28,745 bases of DNA from a virus. The stretch lies in IMG/VR virus record IMGVR_UViG_3300021373_001602, positions 1 through 28,745 of that record; one strand, written 5' to 3'. Of this stretch, positions 15,022 through 22,651 are shown piece after piece (position 1 is the first letter of the stretch; each line of letters opens with the position of its first letter). The notes beneath the pieces were generated by a model. It saw only the letters and a list, made by a program, of their open reading frames with translations, did no database searches and was not told where the DNA came from. A program made the position numbers and the translations under genes.

Positions 15022-15954
15022 TTAACTAAGAGTAGCGATCTCTACTCCACGCTCATCACTGATGATCGCTATACCGAGATAAGCATGTCCTACGATCTGG
15101 GTTAATGCTTGAGCAGCAGTACGATCCATCTCTACCATAACTTCTCCCATCTGCATAGATTCAGCAGCACCCGGAAGAGCAGCAGGCATACCAGTAGCGT
15201 AACCGATAGCACCTGGAGCGAACATAGCAGCCTGGTAGTTAGATCCACCGTTAATCACGTATGAAGAGGTATAGATCTCAACACCCATAAAAGATCCTTT
15301 ATAGTGAGAACCTTTAGCAGCCAAGGCTTCGAAAGAAGCAGGAGCGTAGGCTACCGCACCAGTCTCGTTACGGATAGAATCTTGCAATTCTGCGAACTGA
15401 GCAGGATGCAATACTGCAACGTAAGGACCCGGAGCACCTTTATTAGAATCTGCTGCTTCCAATGCTTGGATAGCATCTTGGAAGATATCTACAGTCAATG
15501 CAGAAGCAGAACCTACTTGAGCAGTAAAACCAGAGAATACAGCTGCAGTAAGTTTAGCGAATAAAGCATCGTAAGATTTAGAGATATGCTCTGCGATACG
15601 GAATGGATCGATATCCTGTCCCATACCTGTCATAGTTGCAAGGTCTGTAATAGAGTAAGCAAGAGAGTTACGCTTACATACTACGTCTACGTGACTATCT
15701 ACGAGAGCAGTATTCGCTACTGCATTCTCTTCGGTTCCACCAGTGAAAGCAGTAAAGCCATCTTCACCATCTAAAAACGCCTTGCGAACTCGGATCGTGT
15801 CTGATCCTTGGCCATTTATCGATCCAACGAAGTCTACGAAGGGAGTGTTACGGAGGTTTACGGAATCCTTAAGTAATAAGCGGATTTCCATAGAGATCAT
15901 CTGAGCGAGTCTTAAATCACCGACTAGCCCGGTATTAGTAATTTCATTTGCCAT
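15022..15954 (-). CDS. Major capsid protein (HK97 fold)
   Basis: The 310-residue product is the capsid subunit. It has the typical layout: an N-terminal arm, an extended loop-like strand pair (GQGSDTIRVRKAFLDGEDG), a spine helix (DPFRIAEHISKSYDALFAKL, about 115-135), then the A-domain (PYVAVLHPAQFAELQDSI) and the late AQALTQIVGHAYLGIAII strand. No long N-terminal delta domain is present, consistent with the separate scaffold gene. Gene order portal, scaffold, capsid supports this. The gene has its own candidate promoter at 16035-16063, and codon choice differs from average genes here, as expected for the most abundant protein. No obvious GGAGG precedes ATG 15954. Confidence 0.9.
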   Translation of the reverse strand: MANEITNTGLVGDLRLAQMISMEIRLLLKDSVNLRNTPFVDFVGSINGQGSDTIRVRKAFLDGEDGFTAFTGGTEENAVANTALVDSHVDVVCKRNSLAYSITDLATMTGMGQDIDPFRIAEHISKSYDALFAKLTAAVFSGFTAQVGSASALTVDIFQDAIQALEAADSNKGAPGPYVAVLHPAQFAELQDSIRNETGAVAYAPASFEALAAKGSHYKGSFMGVEIYTSSYVINGGSNYQAAMFAPGAIGYATGMPAALPGAAESMQMGEVMVEMDRTAAQALTQIVGHAYLGIAIISDERGVEIATLS

Positions 15955-16034
15955 GTTAGCACCATTAGAAGAAAGGGGAATAATATATTTATCTGGGCTC
16001 TTCTGCTGTTTCGGGAGCGACCCTACCCATAAGC

Positions 16035-16063
16035 AATATAAACGATAAAAACAGCACTAGCAA
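16035..16063 (-). promoter_or_regulatory. Candidate sigma70-like promoter for the capsid gene
   Basis: On the minus strand TTGCTA (16063-16058) and TATATT (16040-16035) are separated by exactly 17 bases. The -10 matches consensus at five of six positions and the -35 at four. It begins only a few bases beyond the U tract of the upstream terminator and gives a leader of about 75 bases before the capsid ATG. Confidence 0.7.
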
Positions 16064-16067
16064 GGAT

Positions 16068-16128
16068 AAAAAAAAACCCCTCGAGGAGAACGAGGGGAAG
16101 GGCTTGGGGAGGTACATCCGAAGCCCTT
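16068..16128 (-). terminator. Tandem hairpins with strong intrinsic terminator
   Basis: Reading leftward, a first hairpin pairs AAGGGCTT (16128-16121) with AAGCCCTT (16105-16098). It is followed directly by a second, CCCCTCG/CGAGGGG with a 7-base loop (16097-16077), and nine U residues (16076-16068). The second is a textbook Rho-independent terminator. It closes the transcript of the head-fibre gene and insulates the capsid promoter beside it. Confidence 0.9.
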
Positions 16129-16148
16129 TTTAAGGGATTGTAAGGAGA

Positions 16149-17516
16149 TTATAAAGATACGACAATTTCAGCACCAGTAACATTGATAACTGACTTAACC
16201 TTAAGGTTATTAGCATCTGTTAATTGTACATCTAACTGGATCTTGTTTCCGCTGCTATCGTATGCTGAAACATGAACGATCTTCTCACCGAGTCCATGAT
16301 TCAATGTAGCAAAGGTGTTAGCGGTCAAGTTCTGAGGAGCGAAAGTACTTCGGAACTGAGACTTAGCAACCAATACTTCACCATTAGTAACGCTAGCCAA
16401 GTTACCTGCTGCAGGATCTGCAGAGATAGCGGCTTGAGCACGAGCATTAGTGAAGTAAAGGTTAGTAGAACCTTCTGCGATATCATCAGAATCAGCAGTA
16501 AGAGCGATCTCACCTGTAGAACTGTTATAAGCAAGTCCAGCAGCATCTACAGAGATAGCAGCACGAGCACGAGCATTAGTGAAGTAAAGGTTACTTCCTT
16601 CGCTTACGTTACTTGTAGTAGCATTAAGAGAGTATTCTCCACCATCGAAAGATAGTCCAGTACCTGCAGAGAACTCATTAAATACATCGCTTAAAAGTAC
16701 GCTCATTACTCCAGCAGCAGATTTAGTAAGAAGTTGTACATCTTCAGCACCTGCAGCTCCAACCGTAAGAGCAGCACGAGCACGAGCATCAGTGAAGTAA
16801 AGGTTAGAACCTTCGCTTACATCTCCTGTATCGATTGACATAGAGATAACACCAGTACTACTATCGTAAGCAAGGATATCTCCAGATACAGAGATAGCAC
16901 CTCGAGCACGAGCATCAGTGAAGTACAAGTTACTAGAACCTTCAGTAATACCATCGCTATCTACATTTAATGAGTAAGTACCGTTGGAGGAATCGTAAGA
17001 TAATCCAGTACCAGCAGCGAAGAATCCTCGGATCTCACCTTGATCAGCAGTGAACTCACCAGTAGCAGCATTATAATCGATACCAGCAGAAGCAGAGAGG
17101 GCTCCTCGAACTTCAGCATCTGTAACATCTGCACCTTCGATTTCTGCGAAGTCAGCAGTTGTACCAGCAGTACCACCATTATGGATAAAGGTCTGAGCAC
17201 GCCCAGAGACTGCAGTAAGAACGATGATATCACCTTCTTGTTTCTCGTTACCGTTCTCATAGTTAGCAGTTACCCAAGCAGAAAGAGAAGCAGCAGTAGT
17301 ATCTACGCTTACATCTGTAATGGTAAGAGGCTTAAGTTTAAGTTTAAGATCTCCACCTTCTGTAACAAGCTCAGCATAGTTAGCAGAATCTGCAGCGATA
17401 CCGACTACAGAATTTGCTTCCAAGTAAGAACGGGTAACAGCGTGGTTATCAGCAGAAGGAGCGCTGTTAAGTTGTACAGCCCCTTCGAAAATATTTGTAG
17501 GTGCAAGAAATTGCAT
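16149..17516 (-). CDS. Repeat-containing fibre protein, probably head fibre
   Basis: I prefer ATG 17516 (MQFLAPTNIFEG, 455 residues) because GGAG lies 6-7 bases upstream. ATG 17528 has no such site. The N-terminus resembles fibre attachment segments (VQLNSAPSADNHAVTRSYLE). Four repeats of EGS-NLYFT(D/N)ARA-x-AIS follow, the pattern of phage fibre shafts. A C-terminal domain has the LNHGLGEKIVHVSAYDSSG pattern. Its location between scaffold and capsid genes, not among tail genes, argues for a capsid-attached fibre that binds host or surface material. The tail fibre alternative is not excluded. Confidence 0.75.
   Translation of the reverse strand: MQFLAPTNIFEGAVQLNSAPSADNHAVTRSYLEANSVVGIAADSANYAELVTEGGDLKLKLKPLTITDVSVDTTAASLSAWVTANYENGNEKQEGDIIVLTAVSGRAQTFIHNGGTAGTTADFAEIEGADVTDAEVRGALSASAGIDYNAATGEFTADQGEIRGFFAAGTGLSYDSSNGTYSLNVDSDGITEGSSNLYFTDARARGAISVSGDILAYDSSTGVISMSIDTGDVSEGSNLYFTDARARAALTVGAAGAEDVQLLTKSAAGVMSVLLSDVFNEFSAGTGLSFDGGEYSLNATTSNVSEGSNLYFTNARARAAISVDAAGLAYNSSTGEIALTADSDDIAEGSTNLYFTNARAQAAISADPAAGNLASVTNGEVLVAKSQFRSTFAPQNLTANTFATLNHGLGEKIVHVSAYDSSGNKIQLDVQLTDANNLKVKSVINVTGAEIVVSL
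16422..16943 (-). repeat. Four coding repeats of the fibre shaft
   Basis: Copies lie at 16943-16890, 16814-16767, 16601-16554 and 16475-16422. Each encodes a variant of EGSNLYFTDARARAAIS. DNA similarity is high between copies, for example the shared plus-strand run AGTGAAGTA(A/C)A(A/G)GTTA. Spacing is irregular (129 to 213 bases), so this is a diverged internal duplication, not a CRISPR array, and a likely site of copy-number variation. Confidence 0.85.
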
Positions 17517-17539
17517 TTTTAACTCCATATATAGATTGA

Positions 17540-17556
17540 GAGGGATTCTCTCCCTC
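17540..17556. other. Short hairpin before the fibre gene
   Basis: GAGGGA and TCCCTC form a perfect 6-bp stem with a 5-base loop in the 38-base gap between the 72-residue protein gene and the fibre start. No U tract follows, so it is not a terminator. It may stabilise or separate the messages. Confidence 0.35.
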
Positions 17557-17566
17557 GCTCTCTATA

Positions 17567-17785
17567 CTACCTCAGTAATATCTCTCCGGAGAGTGAAATT
17601 TGGAAAGATATGGTTACTTGATTAACGCTATTATGAGTAACGAGCCCTTCTGCTATAGTCCCATCGCTTAGGATAATCTCTACCATAGGTTTATAGCCCA
17701 GATTATGAGTAATGATTACTTGAGTAGAATTAGAGAAGGTATGGACTTCCGGTCTAGAAGAACCCGGAGAAGAATATAGAGCCAT
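17567..17785 (-). CDS. Small stand-alone 'H-N-L-G' virion domain protein (72 aa)
   Basis: This 72-residue product contains STQVIITHNLGYKPMVEII and then NQVTISFQISLSGEILL. It is the same domain pattern as the C-terminus of the downstream fibre protein (HGLGEKIVHVSAYDSSG ... NLKVKSVINVTGAEIVV). That domain is common at the ends of phage fibre and decoration proteins. Here it is encoded alone, so it may decorate the capsid or co-assemble with the fibre tip. The ATG at 17785 abuts the stop of the upstream gene. Confidence 0.7.
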   Translation of the reverse strand: MALYSSPGSSRPEVHTFSNSTQVIITHNLGYKPMVEIILSDGTIAEGLVTHNSVNQVTISFQISLSGEILLR

Positions 17786-18093
17786 TATTCCTCCTCGAAG
17801 ATTAGAGTAACTGTAGCAGAGGAAGAGCTCTTGGTAGCGATATAGATAGTATCCATCTTATTACGACCTCTACCCGCTTTAACTGCTATCTTCGCTCCTC
17901 CTGCGATAAAATCTTTATTCGCTCCAAGAATCTGTCCATCCGTTCCTTCATGACTCCAGTAGATAGAGTGCTGCTCAGATCCGATAGTAACAGTAGAAGC
18001 AATCGCGGGGATCTGGATCTCCGTTGCTGTTTGATTTGCTGTGAATGTTTTCACGAAGCAGGCTGCTCTCTCTCCTCGTAGATCAAGTGCCAT
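17785..18093 (-). CDS. Small putative head decoration protein (102 aa)
   Basis: The 102-residue product is strand-rich (KTFTANQTATEIQIPAIAST, then KMDTIYIATKSSSSATVTLI), with no membrane segment or catalytic motif. It lies between scaffold and capsid genes, the usual place of decoration proteins. CTAGGAGGTACTT precedes ATG 18093, a strong ribosome site. A virion surface role is inferred from position only. Confidence 0.6.
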   Translation of the reverse strand: MALDLRGERAACFVKTFTANQTATEIQIPAIASTVTIGSEQHSIYWSHEGTDGQILGANKDFIAGGAKIAVKAGRGRNKMDTIYIATKSSSSATVTLIFEEE

Positions 18094-18115
18094 AAGTACC
18101 TCCTAGAATGTATCT

Positions 18116-18763
18116 TTAATAAGTTCGAGTTCTCTTCTGTTGTCTCCAGGCTTTCTTAATAGCCTCGTGATTCTGCTCATAAAAATCCATATCTCCGCTT
18201 CCTACTCTCGAGAGGATATCTCCGCTCTGTACTGGAGCAGGTTTCGCTCCTGTATTAGTCCGAGGAGGAAGGAGAGAAGGATTCTCTACTGGTTCCGCTT
18301 GAGTTGCTTGGGTTGCTTCTGCGGTTGGAGATGCTTCTGCGGTAGCCTCTGGAGTTGCTTTCGCTTGGAGATGAGGTCTAAGAACCATAGGAGCCTCCGC
18401 TGGATTCTCCTTGATACCCTTAATCCACTCTTCTAGAGATGTATCGCTATTCGATCTACTATAAGCCCATTCTACAGCATCTCTAAGATCTGGATCTGTA
18501 AAACCTAGATCCGAGAGCATAGATACTCGAGAGTACTTACTCTCCGCTTCCTGTAGAGATTGCTCTAGAGTAGTTACCTTCTCTTGTAATGTAGAGATCT
18601 TAGTAAGTTCTCCGGATTGATTATCGAGTGTATCTTGGAGAGCCTTCGCTGCTTCTTCCGCTTGGATTGCTCGAGCACTGAGTTTAGAGATTCTATCCTT
18701 AAAAGCAGCCTCGATATCCGCTTTAAGTACGTACTCTACTCCCTCGTGATTAATTGTTTTCAT
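18116..18763 (-). CDS. Capsid scaffolding protein
   Basis: The 215-residue product has a long charged coiled coil (about residues 25-85). A low-complexity Ala/Thr/Pro/Glu linker follows (ATPEATAEASPTAEATQATQ, about 138-157). It ends in a basic helix (EQNHEAIKKAWRQQKRTRTY). This coiled-coil, linker, basic-tail layout and the position between portal and capsid genes are characteristic of scaffold proteins that guide prohead assembly. The start uses the GGAGGTACAAACG leader. No protease gene is present, so scaffold is probably expelled intact or removed by another route. Confidence 0.85.
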   Translation of the reverse strand: MKTINHEGVEYVLKADIEAAFKDRISKLSARAIQAEEAAKALQDTLDNQSGELTKISTLQEKVTTLEQSLQEAESKYSRVSMLSDLGFTDPDLRDAVEWAYSRSNSDTSLEEWIKGIKENPAEAPMVLRPHLQAKATPEATAEASPTAEATQATQAEPVENPSLLPPRTNTGAKPAPVQSGDILSRVGSGDMDFYEQNHEAIKKAWRQQKRTRTY

Positions 18764-19064
18764 CGTTTGTACCTCCGTTATGGTTTCTTTGTCTAATATA
18801 TCGAATAAATGAAGATTCTGCTAGAATCTTATCATCCCAAGGCATCTCCCAGGCTATATCGATAAGAGTCTCTATCTCTGCGAGGGGTAACCAATGATCA
18901 TTAGCATCCATCTCCTCGAGTATATACCTTCTCTTTTCGTAATAGCAGCAGCCCGGATGGACCAATCTAACATACATAGAGAGAGCCCATTCCTCGCATG
19001 AGATCCATTCTACGATAGAATCTTTTATCTCCTGGATGGGCTTATTACACTCTTCGCAGTTCAT
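18750..19064 (-). CDS. Small CxxC protein between portal and scaffold (104 aa)
   Basis: This 104-residue acidic protein begins MNCEECNKPI, with a CxxC pair at residues 3-6 and a second cysteine/histidine cluster (LVHPGCCYYEKRR) near 36-46, together suggesting a small zinc-binding knuckle. It starts at the portal stop and overlaps the scaffold start by 14 bases, so it is translated with them. No known family is recognised. A role in head assembly is inferred from position. Confidence 0.65.
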   Translation of the reverse strand: MNCEECNKPIQEIKDSIVEWISCEEWALSMYVRLVHPGCCYYEKRRYILEEMDANDHWLPLAEIETLIDIAWEMPWDDKILAESSFIRYIRQRNHNGGTNDENN

Positions 19065-20521
19065 TACATAAACTCCGCTCTCTCTCTTCGAATCTGTAGA
19101 AGATACTCTCGAGCCTCTCGATCATCCATATCATCATACATCATCATAACCGCTTGCACTGGAGAGATTAATCCTGCCTGCATCTTAGCGATAATATCCT
19201 CTCTCTGCGCTCTCATCTCATCCGGAGTTAATGGCATTGAGTGATAGGATACTCTATATCCAGCCTCTGGGAGAGATGTTCCGAGGAAGCGATTAGCGAG
19301 CATAGCAGTTTTAGCTAAGAGCTCTTCATCTCCCAAGCGGAATACGGGAGCGAATTTCTTCTGCGCTTCTCTTTGTCCACTCTTCGATACTGCGAGAGCA
19401 TAACCAGAGCGGGGATCTCCATTGGTTCTGCTAAGTTCGCTTGGAGAGAGTCCTGCTGCTAGTCCTACTCTCATCTCATATTTAGAGATAGACTCTAACA
19501 GAGCATGAGGATCGGTAGGAATCGAGAAGGAGCCTACGAGGGGCTGGCCTTGAGCATCCGGATCTTGAGTAAATACGAGAATCGAAGAGGGATCGGTAGC
19601 AATCGAAGATCTCCGAGCAATCTCATTCTGATCTATTTGCGAGAGTCCTGCTACAGATAATCCGGCTACGTACTTCTGGCTCCAGCAGGCATCCCTCACC
19701 AAATGAACCCACATACTGTACAGGGTTGCGCTCGTTAGGGAGCCATAGAGCATTTGAGAAGCGTTATAAGCATCCCATAAGAATCCAGTTTTCTCCGCAT
19801 GGTATAGAACTACAGGAAGGAAGGGATTACCCTCTCCATCTCGATAGGGATAATCCGCTCCTCTGTGAGTAGGATGGCCCATGAACTCTACGCTCATATC
19901 CTTACCGAGAGATCCATCCTTACCGATCTCGTACATTCCGAAGATAGGCTCCTCTGGATTACGGATATCGAGTACATCTGCTACCCAGATAGGCTTCCCT
20001 TCGAACTCTCGGAGCCTAGCCTCTTGATAATAAACGGGGATATCGGGCTGGTCCGGATGGGCTTCGCAATATAGGAGATCTGGAGTAACGATCCGGTATT
20101 GGATACCAGGAGCGATAGTAGGAGATCCTTTTACATGAGGATTAACATCTATTCGGATTGCGCTCTCTCGTAATCCGATTACCATCTGTTGCGCTCTCTG
20201 CATGAGCTGCCATAGTCCAGCCTGGGTAACCAATCCCTCTCGAGCAGTTAGAGCAGAGATATCTCCGTTAAGATTAGTAACTGCTGGGACCTCATGATAT
20301 AAAACTGATAACTGTCTAGTGATCTGCTCGAATGGATTGGAGGAGAGATCCGCAGGACCCCAAGCCTCTCTCCGATCTGCTGGAAGATGCCTAGCGAGTT
20401 CATCTTCTAGATCTTGCTCCCATGCTCCGATAATCATTCGCTTTCTAAGTGCTGTGTGACTCCATCTTTCTTGCTCATCTGCAGTAGGAGCGAGAGGCTT
20501 AATAGGTAGGTTAATATACAT
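19064..20521 (-). CDS. Portal protein
   Basis: The 485-residue product follows the large terminase by two bases and precedes the scaffold and capsid genes. It has the helical/strand mixture of portal proteins: an early helix region with LARHLPADRREAWGPADLSS, a clip/stem-like central part, and a crown-like C-terminal helix set (EAREYLLQIRRERAEFM). GLAAGLSPSELSRTNGDPRS, a segment typical of SPP1-type portals, lies at about residue 358. It would form the dodecameric DNA gate at one capsid vertex. Confidence 0.85.
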   Translation of the reverse strand: MYINLPIKPLAPTADEQERWSHTALRKRMIIGAWEQDLEDELARHLPADRREAWGPADLSSNPFEQITRQLSVLYHEVPAVTNLNGDISALTAREGLVTQAGLWQLMQRAQQMVIGLRESAIRIDVNPHVKGSPTIAPGIQYRIVTPDLLYCEAHPDQPDIPVYYQEARLREFEGKPIWVADVLDIRNPEEPIFGMYEIGKDGSLGKDMSVEFMGHPTHRGADYPYRDGEGNPFLPVVLYHAEKTGFLWDAYNASQMLYGSLTSATLYSMWVHLVRDACWSQKYVAGLSVAGLSQIDQNEIARRSSIATDPSSILVFTQDPDAQGQPLVGSFSIPTDPHALLESISKYEMRVGLAAGLSPSELSRTNGDPRSGYALAVSKSGQREAQKKFAPVFRLGDEELLAKTAMLANRFLGTSLPEAGYRVSYHSMPLTPDEMRAQREDIIAKMQAGLISPVQAVMMMYDDMDDREAREYLLQIRRERAEFM

Positions 20522-20522
20522 A

Positions 20523-21938
20523 TCAATAGATCCTTAGTTTACCGGGGATATTTAGTTTATTAGTTTCTAGGGTTGGAACGACACAGTATCGAAGAGCATC
20601 GACCGAATGACCCCACTCATCTCTACTTCTAGCACTCTGGTTCTTTTTCATTGTCCACCGCTGCAGCGATAGGATTAACCGCTCGCATTTAGGATGGATA
20701 AAAAATTGCCTTCGTGCCATAATCGAGTGTATCATAGCGCTACCATAATATACACTATAACGAGGCTTCTTGATAGTACGAATACGGAAGGGGAGATTAC
20801 CTTGAGGATAACCCATAACTCTCTCGAAAGCCTTCATAAGTAGCGAGTTACTCATCTTCCCACCTCCGGAGCCTCCGTAATGGATATTATCTCCGGTCCA
20901 TCTGCAGGATGCAGCCTCGATAGAGTTTCTACTCAGCATCTCCAATATCGCTCTAGCATGGGCTTCCGGAGGAGCGGAACCGCTTACATATTCATCGAGA
21001 ACATATACCCAAGGTTTAGAACTATCACTCATCTCTACCGCTGCGAGGATTGCTACCTGCGCATTAGGCTGGGAACCATGATCCACTCCTACGCAGAAGG
21101 AATAGTTACCCATTGGAGCAGGTTCCTTAGATATCATATCTTCGGAGAACTGATCGAATACTCTCCCCTCCGGAATACCTACTACCCAATCCCCATTTAA
21201 TCGAGCGGCTCTATCTATTGGGAGATAAGTCTGGGAGATTGCATCGATCTGATTCTGGGATATAATCGGCTTGCAATACTTCGGAGTAGTCTCTTCTACT
21301 GTAAGGGGAGCCCTATGGCAAGTAACTCTCCCTTGATCTACTAGTTCTTTAAGGTAGGATACATCTTGACCCACTGGAGTCATCGTTATTCCAATTGTAC
21401 CCGTAGTACCTCCCGCTCCTCCTCGAAGAACACGAGCAGCAAGTTCTCCCCATACATCTTGGGATACAGGCTCATCTATTGCAACGTAACCCACTGTAGC
21501 GGAAGCAAGTCCGAGCCCTTGGTTAGCAGTCTTAATATGTATCATGCTCCCATTATTAAATCTTACTACTGGATGGATTCCTCGAAAGCCTCTCCCCGGT
21601 ACGAACTCGCAGGAAGGATGGAGAGCATCCTTAGGACACATCGCATAGAGTTTCTCTTGGATCGTTATGCTCTGCTGGTGAGAGTGAGTAATTAAGAAGG
21701 CCTGGATAGGAGGAGGATCTGTTTTAAGATACGGATGATTCCCTAGGCATCTATAAAGGAGTTCTGCTGTCTGAGCGTAAGTTTTTCCTACTTGGTTCCC
21801 TCCGAGTAGTAACTTAATCTTGCTGGGATCTCGTAGCCAAGCCTCTTGCGGAGGAGTAGGACAGAAGTAAGCAAGCGGATTCTGCGTAGCTCTATTCCTT
21901 AATCTCCTTAGATTCTTTGTAGTATCCCGGATGCTCAT
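20523..21938 (-). CDS. terL: Terminase large subunit
   Basis: The 471-residue product is the packaging ATPase and nuclease. Walker A is GGNQVGKT (46-53) and Walker B YVAIDEP (151-157), with a coupling-like segment TPVG near 187-190. The nuclease domain shows VGVDHGS (D286), VLDEYV (D315) and a late HSVDALRYCV aspartate, the three-carboxylate RNase H-like pattern. It lies between the small HTH gene (stop/start overlap TAATG) and the portal gene. Confidence 0.96.
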   Translation of the reverse strand: MSIRDTTKNLRRLRNRATQNPLAYFCPTPPQEAWLRDPSKIKLLLGGNQVGKTYAQTAELLYRCLGNHPYLKTDPPPIQAFLITHSHQQSITIQEKLYAMCPKDALHPSCEFVPGRGFRGIHPVVRFNNGSMIHIKTANQGLGLASATVGYVAIDEPVSQDVWGELAARVLRGGAGGTTGTIGITMTPVGQDVSYLKELVDQGRVTCHRAPLTVEETTPKYCKPIISQNQIDAISQTYLPIDRAARLNGDWVVGIPEGRVFDQFSEDMISKEPAPMGNYSFCVGVDHGSQPNAQVAILAAVEMSDSSKPWVYVLDEYVSGSAPPEAHARAILEMLSRNSIEAASCRWTGDNIHYGGSGGGKMSNSLLMKAFERVMGYPQGNLPFRIRTIKKPRYSVYYGSAMIHSIMARRQFFIHPKCERLILSLQRWTMKKNQSARSRDEWGHSVDALRYCVVPTLETNKLNIPGKLRIY

Positions 21939-22171
21939 TAGAACTTAATCCCCATCGCTGCTGCTCCCTCTCTTATCGTTTTCTCTATCGGTTCCTTCCT
22001 CAGAAGGGAGATCTCTTTGCATACTAGAAAGAAGTATTCTGTTTTTGGGTTCGATAATCCTGCCCTCCACTTGCACAAGAGAGAAGGATGAGAGCCTATC
22101 CTGCCAGCTAACCAGCTTAGGCTCTTCTCGTGCTTCATGAGTTCCAATTGTACCCATAATCCGAAGTTCAT
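21938..22171 (-). CDS. Small HTH protein before terL (77 aa)
   Basis: The 77-residue product has a compact XRE/Cro-like helix-turn-helix over about residues 10-50 (KSLSWLAGRIGSHPSLLCKW, then RAGLSNPKTEYFFLVCKEI). A stop codon (TAG) lies 6 bases upstream in the same frame, so ATG 22171 is the earliest start. GGTAGAGG just before it is a close-spaced ribosome site. It overlaps the terL start by one base. It may be a late regulator or a DNA-binding packaging accessory. Most of its length is also open in the overlapping frame of the 22256-21945 reading frame. Confidence 0.75.
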   Translation of the reverse strand: MNFGLWVQLELMKHEKSLSWLAGRIGSHPSLLCKWRAGLSNPKTEYFFLVCKEISLLRKEPIEKTIREGAAAMGIKF

Positions 22172-22256
22172 CCTCTACCCCATGACAATCGCAAGGAATG
22201 CACCCGCAAACCTCGCATTTTTTCTCTACTTTCGAGTATCGAGTACTTTTAAGCAT
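21945..22256 (-). CDS. Possible overlapping Cys-rich ORF (uncertain)
   Basis: This 103-residue frame starts at ATG 22256 inside the end of the preceding membrane protein gene. Its first 30 residues contain the cysteine cluster CEVCGCIPCDCHG, which looks like a genuine metal-binding knuckle. After about residue 28 it overlaps the HTH gene in another frame for 227 bases. No good ribosome site precedes the start. Either only the N-terminal knuckle is meaningful, or there is true overlapping coding, or an ancestral longer gene has been split. Low confidence that it is expressed in full. Confidence 0.3.
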   Translation of the reverse strand: MLKSTRYSKVEKKCEVCGCIPCDCHGVEDELRIMGTIGTHEAREEPKLVSWQDRLSSFSLVQVEGRIIEPKNRILLSSMQRDLPSEEGTDRENDKRGSSSDGD

Positions 22257-22651
22257 TGATCTATCTCTATTTCCATATTCTTACACTCGCTAAGAATCGA
22301 GATGGTGTTATTCAGATTAGCGATCTCTTCACACTCCGATTGAGAAGCCCCATCTCCTTCTCTTGTCTGCAGTCTACAGAACATCTCTCTACAGAGTCCC
22401 TCTCCATTCTTAAAGATGAAGTCCGCAGAGCAGGGAACCTCGATAAGATCTGGAGCGGTTAAACTCTTACGGATATCGAGTTCCTCTTTATGGATTGAGT
22501 TCTGCAGCGTTGCTAGACTGTTGATAACTTCCGCTTGATCTGTGGATAACTTCTCCCAGTTCTTAGAGCGGTTCTCGAGAGCGAGTACTGCTCCAGTAGT
22601 TAGAAGAGAGCCTCCCATCGCAGAGATGAGAATAATCTGTAGTACTGTCAT
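22226..22651 (-). CDS. Cysteine-rich single-pass membrane protein (141 aa)
   Basis: The 141-residue product has an N-terminal hydrophobic span (TVLQIILISAMGGSLLTTGA). A coiled-coil-like helix with KLSTDQAEVINSLATLQNS follows, then a domain with six cysteines (74, 87, 92, 107, 123, 133), including GLCREMFCRLQTREG and SECEEI. An N-in/C-out orientation would put the cysteines in the periplasm, where disulfides form. The layout is reminiscent of spanin-like or envelope proteins, but it lies between the terminase genes, not with lysis genes. The start overlaps the terS stop (ATGA). Confidence 0.65.
   Translation of the reverse strand: MTVLQIILISAMGGSLLTTGAVLALENRSKNWEKLSTDQAEVINSLATLQNSIHKEELDIRKSLTAPDLIEVPCSADFIFKNGEGLCREMFCRLQTREGDGASQSECEEIANLNNTISILSECKNMEIEIDQCLKVLDTRK

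Noticed and set aside
16422-16943. Repeated segments resembling a CRISPR array
   Set aside because: Repeats are in-frame coding units of the fibre shaft with irregular spacing and no palindromic repeat.
16967-17260. Minus-strand 97-codon Leu/Ser/Val-rich frame inside the fibre gene
   Set aside because: Frame-shifted reading of repetitive coding DNA, with no independent start signal.
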